Shown here piece after piece: positions 55,914 through 64,000 of a stretch of 64,000 bases of DNA. The notes below the pieces were generated by a model. It was not told where the DNA came from. It made no database searches and saw only the letters and a program-made list of their open reading frames with translations. Each line of letters opens with the position of its first letter. Position 1 is the stretch's first letter. Both the position numbers and the translations under genes were made by a program. Source of the stretch: Candidatus Melainabacteria bacterium (GTDB taxonomy: Bacteria > Cyanobacteriota > Vampirovibrionia > Obscuribacterales > Obscuribacteraceae); contig JACRFZ010000046.1 in assembly GCA_016212515.1 (NCBI GenBank), positions 1 through 64,000 of the forward strand, given 5' to 3'.

Positions 55914-56900
55914 TCAGCCGATCAGGGGGCTGACCCGGTAGGGTCTTAAACCGTAGGGCAATTGCTGCTTGACTCTCTTGATTTCATCATCAACCCGGTT
56001 CAGTTCCAGGCTGACCCGGCTCAAGCACTCCGATAATTTGGTCTTCTGGTCGGCTAGCTGCTCCTTAGATAGTTCTCTTTTTTTGGAGTCTCGGGCCGGT
56101 TTTCGCTCTCTCTTCTTTTCATATCTGAGCAAAGCTTCTTTCAAGCGCACCAGGTCATGATGCCGACCCAGAAGCTGCTGGGCTCTCACCAGTTCGATAT
56201 TGGAGACGCCGAAAAACTCGGTGAGCAAATAGCGCCAGCGCTTTATAACCAGTCTCAGCTCATGCAATTCCTCTGCCGATAGCTCTTTTGCGGCCATGGT
56301 CTTCGCTTCCGCCTCGCAATCCAGCAGAAATACGTCGATGTGATGGTAGCTGGCTTTCTCCAGTGGGCTTTTGAAGGGATAGGTGATGGAAGGTGTCTTT
56401 TTTCCCTGATCTTCAGGGAGTGGAATGAGAAGTCTCTCCAGCTCGTAAGCCCGGCGGGAAAGATGCTCTGCCAGGCGGCGATCGATTTTTCCGGGTTTCA
56501 GCTCCTGAATGGCTTGGGCTGCCTTTCTTCTCAACTTGGCACGTTTCTTTCGCCAGGCTGCAAGGAGCAGGGAGGGCGCCTGGAAGTCAGCCGCCAGTTC
56601 GATGTTGACGTCCAGATCGCGCAGCCCGCCCAGGTGCTTATTGATTTTCTCCAGGGGTCTTTTGATCTTCTTTTCGTAGTACTTGTCCTGCCAGTTGTCC
56701 AACTCCAGGATTTCCCAGATGGAATACCAGCGCCTGATTACCACTCTCAGTTCGTGCACCAGTTTGGGGGAAAGTTTATGGTTGATGCCGCCCAGGCTTC
56801 CGGAGAGTTCTTCATAGACGGAAAGAGCGCGCGCTTCTTCCAACTCAAACCAGTTCAGGTTCAAGAGATGTTCGGGAACGGCTTTGACGAGAGTGCTCAT
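55914..56900 (-). CDS. CHAD domain protein
   Basis: A 328-residue helical protein with two copies of the CHAD half: HELRVVIRRWYSIWEIL (about residue 47) and HELRLVIKRWRYLLTEFF (about 213), each with the conserved His and basic residues. CHAD proteins bind inorganic polyphosphate and localise to polyphosphate granules. A very basic linker (KRERKPARDSKKRELSKE) lies near the end. Its ATG overlaps the stop of the upstream glycosyltransferase gene (ATGA). Confidence 0.9.
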   Translation of the reverse strand: MSTLVKAVPEHLLNLNWFELEEARALSVYEELSGSLGGINHKLSPKLVHELRVVIRRWYSIWEILELDNWQDKYYEKKIKRPLEKINKHLGGLRDLDVNIELAADFQAPSLLLAAWRKKRAKLRRKAAQAIQELKPGKIDRRLAEHLSRRAYELERLLIPLPEDQGKKTPSITYPFKSPLEKASYHHIDVFLLDCEAEAKTMAAKELSAEELHELRLVIKRWRYLLTEFFGVSNIELVRAQQLLGRHHDLVRLKEALLRYEKKRERKPARDSKKRELSKEQLADQKTKLSECLSRVSLELNRVDDEIKRVKQQLPYGLRPYRVSPLIG

Positions 56901-58249
56901 GACTTTAGTATGTCACCAAACAGCTCGGCCGAGCGTTTCAATATGAGTTCCTGCCCTCCCCGGCGGTAAACGGCATGGGCTCGCTCAAATAGGTTGGGCA
57001 TGGTTACCTTTTCGAAATCAGGCAGGTGGTGCGGCTCTCTCAGGAATTTACGCAGGGGCTCTACGTTCTTGTCCCAGAGAAATTCCCTGGCAAGCTCCCG
57101 GGAGCCTTCCTTCATGCTCTCCAGCAGTTTTCTCTCGGGGCTGAGCAGTATGCCTTCAATGGCTGTCTGCCAGGCTTCTACATCTTCGTAGGGCAGGGAT
57201 AAGCCGGCTCTATTGTCAATCATGTCCGCCAATTGATCGCCCCGGGTGGTCAAGATGGGCAGCCCGCACCAGAAGTAGTCGAGGATGCGGGTGCGGAAGG
57301 AAAAGCGGGTTTCCGGCAGATCAAAATGGGCGCTTACGGCTATGGTGGCATCCAGAAGATAGGAACTGCGTTCTTCATAGGGAACCCAGCCGTCGAGGAA
57401 AAAGACGCTTTGATCTGTCAAAGACAGCTCCCCGGCAAGAGCGCGGGCTTTCTCCGTCATGTCCATGACCGCCACTTTGGGATTGGGGCTCTTAGTGCCC
57501 ATGAAGACCAGCTTCAGATCGGGAATCCTGGGCAGGCAGGCTTTTACTGCTTTGATCACCGTCAGGGGATCAAACCAGTCCCAGATGCCGCCGCCCCAGA
57601 GCAGTACCGGTGCGTCACCGAGGCAGGGAAGGCGGTCGCGCAGACCGCGCCCCGGTATTCGCACCGGGGCTTCTTCCGGTACTCCATAAGGCACCACATC
57701 GATGAGTTTACGCAAACTTCTATCGATGGCATAAACTTTGGGGCTGACACGGCCGAGGGCACAGAAGCGACCCAGCCAGTAGTCCCGCTGCCTCTCCGAA
57801 GCGCAGACGGTAAAGTCGGCGCGGGTCATGTGTGCTTCCAGAACCTGGTGCATCAGTCGGTAACTGCTGCCGGCCTGTACCGGATCGTCTTTGTATTGCA
57901 CCAGAACGGAAAACAAGTAGGGATCGTAAAGATCTACTATTAAATGTTTACCCATGGAGGCCAGGAATGGAAAGGGCTTCAACACGTTGGCTTGCACAAA
58001 AATTGCAGTAGCGGAGAGTGCCAACTGGGCTACTAGTTTCTTGCCGGCACCCTGCACCAGTTTCATTCCGGCAGGCAGGTTTTGCCCGGCGGCAAAGCTG
58101 CCCTCGCTCTTGACCGGACTTAAAACCGTGGTGGGAAATTCCTTTGCCAGGCGCTTGCCTATTTCCAGGGCGCGGATGGCGGGACCGGCCATTTTATCGC
58201 CGATCGGTTCCAGGGTGATTATAAGAATTTTTGAATTGGCCTGGTTCAC
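56897..58249 (-). CDS. Glycosyltransferase, GT4-like GT-B fold
   Basis: A 450-residue protein, GTG start. It starts ILIITLEPIGDKMAGPAIRALEIGKRL (given in parts: the sugar-transferase loop MAGPAIRALE). The C-terminal donor half has LLWGGGIWDWFDPLTVIKAV and LPETRFSFRTRILDYFWCGLP, where the FWCGLP-I pattern ends the nucleotide-sugar site. The family fits cell-surface glycan synthesis. It is translationally coupled to the CHAD gene. The 123-nt gap before it separates it from the divergent GT2 gene. Confidence 0.85.
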   Translation of the reverse strand: MNQANSKILIITLEPIGDKMAGPAIRALEIGKRLAKEFPTTVLSPVKSEGSFAAGQNLPAGMKLVQGAGKKLVAQLALSATAIFVQANVLKPFPFLASMGKHLIVDLYDPYLFSVLVQYKDDPVQAGSSYRLMHQVLEAHMTRADFTVCASERQRDYWLGRFCALGRVSPKVYAIDRSLRKLIDVVPYGVPEEAPVRIPGRGLRDRLPCLGDAPVLLWGGGIWDWFDPLTVIKAVKACLPRIPDLKLVFMGTKSPNPKVAVMDMTEKARALAGELSLTDQSVFFLDGWVPYEERSSYLLDATIAVSAHFDLPETRFSFRTRILDYFWCGLPILTTRGDQLADMIDNRAGLSLPYEDVEAWQTAIEGILLSPERKLLESMKEGSRELAREFLWDKNVEPLRKFLREPHHLPDFEKVTMPNLFERAHAVYRRGGQELILKRSAELFGDILKS

Positions 58250-58372
58250 TACTTTAGCCTTCTATCGGTCCCTCTGGCGGGACGAGGCAATATTATAGCC
58301 TCTGCCGATCTGCTAATATGAGCCATTAATACACCGCATCGACATTTCTTTTGATTTTCTTTTCTTCCGCCT

Positions 58373-59428
58373 GTGAATGATCTCAAACCTGAAGCGCCCT
58401 CTGAGTTGTCTGCCGACTCAGAACCGGGGCTCGTTTCCATCGTTATACCGAACTGGAACGGTAAGCACTTTCTAACCGGTTGTTTAGATTCGCTCATCAG
58501 TCAGACCTATAAGAAGCTGGAAATAATCGTTGTAGATAATGGCTCCAAGGACGGTTCGGTTCAGTTCCTGCAAGAGCATTATCCCAGCGTTAAAGTACCT
58601 CGCTTTAGCGTCAATACCGGCTTTTCCGTGGCAGTTAATCGCGGCATAAAAGAATCTCGGGGCGAATTCATCGCCCTCATCAATAATGACACCGTGGTAG
58701 ACAGTGCCTGGGTCGAGGAATTAGTCAAAGCCATGGCCCTGCATCCCGAGGCCGGCTCCCTTGGCTGCAAGATGCTCGCATACGATGATCATAGCTTGCT
58801 AGACGGCGTAGGCGATGGCTATCGGCGAGGCGGTCTACCAGGCCGGATCGGTCATCGCGAGAAGGACTTGGGACTTTTCGACAGCGGCCGCTATATCCTC
58901 GGTGCTTGCGGTGGGGCTGCTCTTTACCGGCGCAGTTTGCTCCTGGACATCGGATTGTTTGATGAAGACTATTTCGCTTATCTTGAAGACGTTGACCTGG
59001 GTCTGAGAGCCCAGAGTGCCGGATACAAGTGTTTTTATGTGCCTACGGCGGTGATTTACCATCTGGGCTGTGGTACTACCGGCAGTGGTTACAGTCCGCT
59101 TGTTGTGCGCTTGTCCTCTCAGAACAACTTCAATACCATCGTTAAAAATATTCCGATGCCGCTGCTGGTGAAGTTCTTGCCCCATATATTTTTCTGGCAG
59201 GCTTATTACTTTGCCGTGGTAATTGTGCGGGGCGGTCAGGTAGTGCCCTGGTTGCAGGGGGCCTTTGGCGCCGTCAAGCTATTGCCCCGGATGCTCAAGA
59301 AGCGAGCCGACATCAATAAGAAGCGCAAGGTTCCACATTCCTATATGGAAAAAATTATTGTGGAATCGGAAGAAGACCTGGAAGCAGCGCGCAAAAGGCT
59401 ATATCAGTCAAAGAAACTCGACAAGTAG
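58373..59428 (+). CDS. Family 2 glycosyltransferase (rhamnosyltransferase-like)
   Basis: A 351-residue GT-A enzyme, GTG start. The N-terminal domain shows SIVIPNWNGKHFLTGCLDSL, IIVVDNGSKDGS, NTGFSVAVNRGIKESRGEF and the DxD-like NNDTVVD. The middle has GGAALYRRSLLLDIGLFDEDYFAYLEDVDLGLRAQ, with the ED-D/R signature of WbbL-like rhamnosyltransferases. A hydrophobic stretch near 268-295 suggests membrane association. Its 3' end overlaps the convergent Fur gene by 25 nt. Confidence 0.92.
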   Translation: MNDLKPEAPSELSADSEPGLVSIVIPNWNGKHFLTGCLDSLISQTYKKLEIIVVDNGSKDGSVQFLQEHYPSVKVPRFSVNTGFSVAVNRGIKESRGEFIALINNDTVVDSAWVEELVKAMALHPEAGSLGCKMLAYDDHSLLDGVGDGYRRGGLPGRIGHREKDLGLFDSGRYILGACGGAALYRRSLLLDIGLFDEDYFAYLEDVDLGLRAQSAGYKCFYVPTAVIYHLGCGTTGSGYSPLVVRLSSQNNFNTIVKNIPMPLLVKFLPHIFFWQAYYFAVVIVRGGQVVPWLQGAFGAVKLLPRMLKKRADINKKRKVPHSYMEKIIVESEEDLEAARKRLYQSKKLDK

Positions 59429-60036
59429 TCGAGTTCTTGCGAGGCAGCCGTCAATTTTTGCTTCGCCGTTTTGACAGGCAAAGCCACTCTGGCTGTCTTG
59501 CGTGTTCTCATTAAGTCAGCCGCCGCTTTCAAATCTTCCAGGGCCGCTTCGGTTTTTTCGATGGCCCCGAGCAGGTTGTCCAGCATCTGCTCTTGCTTGT
59601 GTCCTTCATCGTTGCCTTTGCACTTTTCGCAATAGCCGAGTATGTCGAAGCGGCTGGTGGTGTGCTCGAAACCTTTGCGAAGGGCTACGGAATGACCGAA
59701 GCCGCGAATCAAATCATCAAAAAATTCAATGGTTAAACCGCAACCCAGGCAGATCAAATGATCATGGGCCTGATCTTCCACTGATTCGTAGCGCAGACCC
59801 CGGTCGCCCGATACTGTGATTACATCACCAACTACTTTTAGTTTGTTGAGGGTGCGGTAGACCGTTGAAAGACTAAGCTTTAATCCCCGCTGTTTGGCCA
59901 GTTCGTAGACCTCGGGTGCTGTCAAGTGATCGCCCCGGGGAATGGAGCGGATTATTTCGGCAATGGCATCCATCGACGAACTACTGATAGCGGAATTGTT
60001 GGATTGCTCGGGAGAGCCTTTTGCTTTGTCAGCCAT
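59404..60036 (-). CDS. Fur-family metal/peroxide-responsive repressor with helical C-terminal extension
   Basis: A 210-residue protein. The winged-helix domain has LTAPEVYELAKQRGLKLSLSTVYRTLNKL; the dimerisation domain has HDHLICLGCG and a later CEKC, the two CxxC pairs of the structural zinc, and the sensory His/Asp/Glu in between (EDQAHDH). An extra tail of about 70 residues is helical (GAIEKTEAALEDLKAAADLM). Fur, Zur or PerR cannot be told apart by eye. The ATG at 60036 has GGAAAC 10 nt upstream; a TTG at 60051 is an alternative. Confidence 0.92.
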   Translation of the reverse strand: MADKAKGSPEQSNNSAISSSSMDAIAEIIRSIPRGDHLTAPEVYELAKQRGLKLSLSTVYRTLNKLKVVGDVITVSGDRGLRYESVEDQAHDHLICLGCGLTIEFFDDLIRGFGHSVALRKGFEHTTSRFDILGYCEKCKGNDEGHKQEQMLDNLLGAIEKTEAALEDLKAAADLMRTRKTARVALPVKTAKQKLTAASQELDYLSSFFD

Positions 60037-60163
60037 GCCGGTTGTTTCCAAAACTCATTCTTGTTTGGTACTTATTGCGAATGATTGCATAATTTCATCC
60101 TGGGGACAACTGAAGGAAGGGCATCATTAGGTATAACTTGATACTTCTATCTCCTGGCAAGTC

Positions 60164-60192
60164 TTGACTTGGCTGCTTCCTAATGCTAATCT
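60164..60192 (+). promoter_or_regulatory. Candidate promoter of a short transcript
   Basis: The -35 TTGACT (5 of 6) and -10 TAATCT (3 of 6) are spaced by 17 nt. The predicted start is near 60199, inside a Fur-like AATGAGAAT site. Confidence 0.35.
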
Positions 60193-60198
60193 GAACTT

Positions 60199-60378
60199 GT
60201 TGCTAATGAGAATACTTCGCAGCCATCAGCAAAGTTCATGCGAGGCATTCTACAGGTGGCGACAGGAGCCCCACAGTCCACTGAGGCTTGTCAGTAGAAA
60301 TAGGGACAGATTTCTAACTGACGCAAACTATAAATAAGAGAGCGTCCTTTCTACGCAGAGAAGGGCGCTTTCTTTTAT
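60199..60378 (+). ncRNA. Possible small RNA, Fur-like site at its start
   Basis: A unit of about 180 nt with a predicted start near 60199 and a terminator at its end. No known RNA family is recognised by eye. It would be placed like iron-controlled small RNAs, beside a fur-type gene. It could also be the leader of the gntR-like gene, with attenuation at the terminator. Confidence 0.3.
60338..60378 (+). terminator. Rho-independent terminator before the gntR-like gene
   Basis: A 9-bp stem AGCGTCCTT/AAGGGCGCT (one G-U pair) with an 11-nt loop is followed by TTTCTTTTATTTG. Confidence 0.7.
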
Positions 60379-60424
60379 TTGTTTGGCATGCCATATAATT
60401 GGCTCTTATTGCAAGGTTAAGGCT

Positions 60425-61348
60425 TTGAAAATTACTATCAACAAAGAAAGCGCGGTTCCGATTCGGGACCAGTTGGTCGAGCAACTGGGACTGTCCATAG
60501 CTTCCGGTTCTTTGCGACCCCACGAGAAATTGCCAAGCATAAGAGCTTTAGCTGATCGCCTCGGTGTGCACTACAGCACCATCACGGCCGCTTACAATCA
60601 TCTGGCGGAAGTCGGACTGCTGGAGGTGCGACAGGGCAGCGGCGTGCGGGTAGCCGCCAGTGGCAGGCGGGTGGAGAACGTGAGCACGGCCCTTTCCCTG
60701 GACGAAATGTTTTTCGATTTCCTGGCCAGAGCTTCTGAGAATGGCTATTCGGCCGCCGATGTCAGCAAGTGTATGGACAAGTTGCGGCATCGACCGGCCG
60801 TCCAACGTATTCTTGTGGTGGACGGCAACCAGGACTTCCATCCTCTCATCAAAGGCGAACTTTCACCCCACTTCCAGTTGCCGGTGGAATGCCTTTTGCC
60901 TCAACAATTGCTCTCTGACTTAAAGCAGGCGGAAGAGGCTCTGGTGGTTTCCAGTCTCTATCATTTGTTTTCCTTCCAGAAGCACATTAAAGACCTGACC
61001 CGTCTGGTTGCCTGCAATATCGAGCCGGCCAGAAACGAATTGGAAGCTGTATATAGATTGCCGAAAGCCTCACTTCTGGCTCTGGTATCGGTCAGCCCTC
61101 ACCTCATGCAGATGGCCGGAAAATTGGTTGCGGCCATGCGCGGCGAGGAGATTGCCGTGCGCGCAGTTGTGCGCGATGACGAGACGGAAATCAAATACCT
61201 TGTCAAGCACGCCGACTTGTTTTTGTGCGACAGCATCAGCCGGGAAGTCGTGAGCCGCTATGCTCCGCCTGCGAAGATGCTTGTTTTCAATCTCTATTCG
61301 GCCACAACCATTGATTTGATCAAAGAGCGCCTGGCCAAGTGGGGCTGA
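60425..61348 (+). CDS. GntR-family transcription regulator (YtrA-like N-terminus)
   Basis: About 307 residues. The winged helix has VPIRDQLVEQLGLSIASGSL, LPSIRALADRLGVHYSTITAAYNHL and GLLEVRQGSGVRV, as in GntR proteins. The C-terminal 200 residues resemble a periplasmic-binding/LacI-like effector domain in style (RILVVDGNQDFH; EALVVSSLYHLF; ADLFLCDSISREVV), unusual for the short YtrA form. The start is uncertain: a TTG at 60425 has AAGG nearby and begins with the family's LKITINKES; the ATG at 60383 lies inside the upstream terminator. Confidence 0.85.
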   Translation: MKITINKESAVPIRDQLVEQLGLSIASGSLRPHEKLPSIRALADRLGVHYSTITAAYNHLAEVGLLEVRQGSGVRVAASGRRVENVSTALSLDEMFFDFLARASENGYSAADVSKCMDKLRHRPAVQRILVVDGNQDFHPLIKGELSPHFQLPVECLLPQQLLSDLKQAEEALVVSSLYHLFSFQKHIKDLTRLVACNIEPARNELEAVYRLPKASLLALVSVSPHLMQMAGKLVAAMRGEEIAVRAVVRDDETEIKYLVKHADLFLCDSISREVVSRYAPPAKMLVFNLYSATTIDLIKERLAKWG

Positions 61349-61453
61349 TAGTCCCGATTTGTAGGAATTTCTAGTTTCTGGCAGAGCTTTTCTTCAGGGG
61401 TTAACCTGGAAGCAGATGCTGTTACTGCTCTTTTCTCAGGTGGATTTAGAATA

Positions 61454-62494
61454 ATGTCTCGATGGTTCTTTGCCGGTGCCTGTCTGCTTCTTCTCTTCTG
61501 GCAGGGTTTGGGCTTAAGCCTCTGCATCTTCTCTTATCTGGGCCGGCATGGACAGTTTTTTGAGTTGACTACACACTTTCAGCCATTTTACTTTGCCTTT
61601 GCCTTGCTCTTACTTTGCCTGTCGCTTTGTCTTTGTCTCTCGCTAAAGCCGGCACGAAAGCGCCTTTCCTATGCCGTTTTGCTATCCGCTTTACCTGTAA
61701 TAACGCTGCTTGGCTCCGGCTATCGTCTCTATCCCTCTTTCTTGAGCGCTCAGCAAAAGGCCGTTGCCGGCAGCGAGAAGATCACGCTCTTGCATTGCAA
61801 TCTCTGGGGCGGTCGCAACCGTGACCGTCTTTCCTTTCTGTCCCTGGTGCAAAAGGAAAAACCGGATCTTGTGGCCGTATGCGAAGTGGAGCAGAAATGG
61901 CACGGGCTGCTTTCCACCAGTCTCAAGCAGGCTTATCCCTATTGCATTACCTTTCCCCATGTAGGCGGAGTGGAACTCTACAGCCGCTACCCTCTCGATG
62001 GAGAAGTGCGACTATCCGAGCGGGGGCATCGTCCGCGCATTTTTGCTCATGTGCATGTGGGACGGCAATTGGTATCACTGGTGGTTGCGCATCCGCCCAC
62101 ACCTGTTGGTGAGGCAAACCGGCTCAAGGCGCGTAACCGGGAATTTGAAATTTATGCCCTGGAATGCTCGAAGAGCCGGGATGAGGGATTGCCTTATTTG
62201 GTCATTGGCGACTTGAATTGCACCCCCTGGTCTCCCTATTTCAGAAAGCTATTGAGGGAAGGCGCTTTGAAAGATTGCGGTGCCGGCATGGGGCTTGCGC
62301 CCACCTGGCCTAATGCTGCCGCGCTTACTTACGGTCTTCTTCCCGGCAATATAGGGACCGGTGCCGTCCTGCCCATTGATCACTGTCTGGTGAGCCGCGA
62401 TCTGACGGTTCTGGAAAAGCGCGTTCTCAATCCGGTGGGTTCCGATCATTTGCCGATTTTGATCAGGCTGGCTTTACCGGCGGGTAAATCTTAG
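61454..62494 (+). CDS. Membrane-anchored endonuclease/exonuclease/phosphatase-fold protein
   Basis: A 346-residue protein. Three N-terminal hydrophobic helices (about 4-25, 38-58, 72-90) precede an EEP domain: LLHCNLWGGRN, DLVAVCEVEQKW (catalytic Glu), VVAHPPTP (His), LVIGDLNCTPWS (Asp-Asn), IDHCLVSRDL (Asp-His) and GSDHLPILI (Asp-His). All catalytic positions look present. Such membrane-linked EEP proteins may cleave phosphodiesters outside the cell; the substrate is unknown. It is close to the convergent epimerase gene (6 nt apart). Confidence 0.88.
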   Translation: MSRWFFAGACLLLLFWQGLGLSLCIFSYLGRHGQFFELTTHFQPFYFAFALLLLCLSLCLCLSLKPARKRLSYAVLLSALPVITLLGSGYRLYPSFLSAQQKAVAGSEKITLLHCNLWGGRNRDRLSFLSLVQKEKPDLVAVCEVEQKWHGLLSTSLKQAYPYCITFPHVGGVELYSRYPLDGEVRLSERGHRPRIFAHVHVGRQLVSLVVAHPPTPVGEANRLKARNREFEIYALECSKSRDEGLPYLVIGDLNCTPWSPYFRKLLREGALKDCGAGMGLAPTWPNAAALTYGLLPGNIGTGAVLPIDHCLVSRDLTVLEKRVLNPVGSDHLPILIRLALPAGKS

Positions 62495-62499
62495 TTGGC

Positions 62500-63570
62500 T
62501 CAAGCCTTTAAGTTCACACCCAGTCCCGGTTTGTCGCTCAATTTTAAATAGCCGTCCTGCCATACGGCGCCCTCATAGGGGTCGTCCTTGAGCAGAAGGG
62601 CGCCGTCCAGATCCAGGTAATCGCAGAGGCTGGAAAGTTGCGCCGCTGCCGTCACACCGATGGAAGATTCGATCATCATGCCGAACATGATTTTGAGACC
62701 ATGGGCTCTGGCTGTGGCTATAACGCGCATGGCTTCCAAAAGACCACCGCTTTTGGCCAATTTAACCACGACACCATCTATGGCGCCGGCCAGTCTGGCC
62801 ACATCCGAGGCTTTGCAGACGCTTTCATCGGCAAAAATAGGTACCGGCGAATGGTCTTTCACAAATTGGAAGTCCTCTTTGAGGGCGAACTTGGGCAGTG
62901 GTTGTTCGATGAATTCCACCTGGTGCTCATAGAGGAAACGGGCGCTGTCCACGGCTTGCTTGACGCTCCAGCCGCCATTGGCATCTACGCGCAAAGGCAG
63001 ATTGGGGGCGACTTTTCTCACCTTCTCAATGATCTGGCGGTCGTAGCTCGTGCCCAGCTTGACCTTGAGCATCTTATGACCGGCAGCTACTGCTTCTTCA
63101 GTTTTCTTTTCGATCATCTCCAGGTTGTCTATGCCGATGGTGAAGTCCGTCATGGGGGCTGGATTCTCAGTAAGATCGTCGGCCAGTCCAAGCATTTTCC
63201 AGGTGGGTAAATTGCTCACCTTTCCGGCCAGATCGTGCATGGCCATTTCAATTGCCGCTTTGGCGGCGCTGTGTCCGGCGATCATCTTGTCCAGGCGGTT
63301 CGATACGGCATGGATGGCATGGGCGGAATTACCCAGCAGTTCTTCCTGGTGTGCCTGAAATTTAGCGAGGACGGCCATGACCGTTTCCCGCGATTCGCCA
63401 TGATAAGAAGCCGGTGCCGCTTCTCCCAGACCGATCAAGCCGTCCAACTCCAGTTGCACTTGTACGTTCAGGGTCTGAGAGGAAGTACCATAAGAGATGC
63501 CGAAGGGGTGACGGGTAGTCAGGTTCAGTGGTGCAAAAGAGAGATTGATGCACTTTGTTTTTGTGGTCAC
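62500..63570 (-). CDS. Dipeptide epimerase (enolase superfamily)
   Basis: A 356-residue protein, GTG start with AGGA upstream. It fits the L-Ala-D/L-Glu epimerase group used in murein peptide recycling: KVK (Lys169 and Lys171), metal ligands in VDANGG (Asp196), EQPL (Glu222) and ADES (Asp248), second base in VVVKLAKSGG (Lys270 or Lys273), and IESSIG at the end. Exact dipeptide preference cannot be read from sequence. The DUF1611 gene lies just upstream on the same strand, with a 30-nt gap. Confidence 0.9.
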   Translation of the reverse strand: MTTKTKCINLSFAPLNLTTRHPFGISYGTSSQTLNVQVQLELDGLIGLGEAAPASYHGESRETVMAVLAKFQAHQEELLGNSAHAIHAVSNRLDKMIAGHSAAKAAIEMAMHDLAGKVSNLPTWKMLGLADDLTENPAPMTDFTIGIDNLEMIEKKTEEAVAAGHKMLKVKLGTSYDRQIIEKVRKVAPNLPLRVDANGGWSVKQAVDSARFLYEHQVEFIEQPLPKFALKEDFQFVKDHSPVPIFADESVCKASDVARLAGAIDGVVVKLAKSGGLLEAMRVIATARAHGLKIMFGMMIESSIGVTAAAQLSSLCDYLDLDGALLLKDDPYEGAVWQDGYLKLSDKPGLGVNLKA

Positions 63571-63600
63571 TTTTTTTGTCCTGTTTAGTTCTTGCTGTTT

Positions 63601-64000
63601 CTATTTTCCGATAGGGCTCAAGATGCCTGCTTTTTCGATGGCGTCGAGCAAAACCTGGGCGCCGAAGCGCACAGGATCGGCTGCCGGCAAGCCGGTCTCC
63701 GCTTCCGCCCTTTTAATGGCAGCCAGGGCTTCTTCCTGGTTCAGATCTTGAGTGTTGAGAGCCAGGGCTATTACTTTTGCCGGACGCATGTAAGAGGCCA
63801 TGGCTTCATAGGTATCAATCAGGCGGGAGTAGCTCGAAATGGGGAAGTTGGTGCCTTTTATGGTCGGTCTTGCCGGTCTGTGGCAGAGAATCAAGGCCTG
63901 AGGGCAGGCTCCGTGCAGAAGGGCGAGAGTGACGCCGGAGAAGCCGGGATGGGCGAGAGAGCCCTGTCCTTCCACCAGAATCAAATTGCCCCGGGCTGCC
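63601..64000 (-). CDS. DUF1611 family P-loop protein, 5' end outside window
   Basis: The C-terminal 133 codons, open to the right edge. The C-terminal part of DUF1611 is seen: ILVEGQGSLAHPGFSGVTLALLHG and ALILCHRPARPT, then RPAKVIALALNTQDLN. DUF1611 proteins are often next to dipeptide epimerases and are thought to act on amino acids or peptides, perhaps as ligases. The N-terminal domain and P-loop lie outside the window. Confidence 0.85.
   Translation of the reverse strand, partial: AARGNLILVEGQGSLAHPGFSGVTLALLHGACPQALILCHRPARPTIKGTNFPISSYSRLIDTYEAMASYMRPAKVIALALNTQDLNQEEALAAIKRAEAETGLPAADPVRFGAQVLLDAIEKAGILSPIGK

Larger units (their letters stand above)
60037..60424. other. Intergenic region between fur-like and gntR-like genes
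   Basis: Two AT-rich Fur-box-like stretches are visible: TTATTGCGAATGATTGCATAA near 60069-60089, next to the fur-like start, and AATGAGAAT within 60201-60221. A rightward promoter (60164-60192) and terminator (60338-60378) frame a short unit. The unit holds a 43-codon open frame (ATG 60206, TAA 60337) without a ribosome site, which could arise by chance. Confidence 0.5.

Overview
The window is a stretch of bacterial chromosome of moderate GC content. It has no rRNA, phage, insertion sequence or CRISPR array. Its centre (about 28.5-47 kb) is one long co-directional ribosomal-protein/secretion/RNA-polymerase cluster in the ancestral S10-spc-alpha order. Around it lie lineage-specific genes: membrane-linked serine/threonine kinases, TPR proteins, zinc-ribbon membrane proteins, a polyphosphate-associated CHAD protein and very large low-complexity proteins. 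This mix recalls the non-photosynthetic sister group of Cyanobacteria (Melainabacteria/Vampirovibrionia, perhaps Obscuribacterales). That is an inference from gene style only, since no marker here settles it.

Layout. 1-16.4 kb: a giant repeat/LysM/zinc-ribbon protein (5' end outside the window); a leftward group of two large P-loop ATPases (VirD4/TraD-like membrane ATPase, then HerA/DUF87-like ATPase) and an acidic partner; and, divergently, a long coiled-coil protein. This is the best candidate for an undescribed system, possibly an envelope-associated translocation or DNA-pumping machine. 16.5-20.5 kb: selA, a small HTH protein and a SpoU rRNA methyltransferase with a remarkable repeat tail. 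20.5-22.3 kb: tRNA-Thr, tRNA-Tyr, tRNA-Thr and tuf with their own promoter and terminator. 22.5-28 kb: a membrane protein and a leftward TPR-kinase-kinase operon with unusual kinase catalytic loops.

28.5-47 kb: rpsJ-rplC-rplD-rplW-rplB-rpsS-rplV-rpsC-rplP-rpmC-rpsQ-rplN-rplX-rplE-rpsZ-rpsH-rplF-rplR-rpsE-rpmD-rplO-secY-adk-map-infA-rpmJ-rpsM-rpsK-rpsD-rpoA-rplQ-truA-rplM-rpsI, closed by a strong terminator. It makes ribosomal proteins, the SecY channel, N-terminal methionine removal, initiation factor 1 and the RNA polymerase alpha subunit.

47-64 kb: a zinc-ribbon/TPR membrane protein with a TMTC-like GT-C glycosyltransferase; a leftward operon of trxB, a heme-oxygenase-like diiron protein, a GT4 glycosyltransferase and a DUF255 thioredoxin-fold protein; a GT4-CHAD pair; a GT2 glycosyltransferase; a Fur-family regulator; a short transcription unit with promoter, Fur-like site and terminator; a GntR regulator; a membrane-anchored endonuclease/exonuclease/phosphatase-fold protein; and a dipeptide epimerase with a DUF1611 protein cut by the window end.
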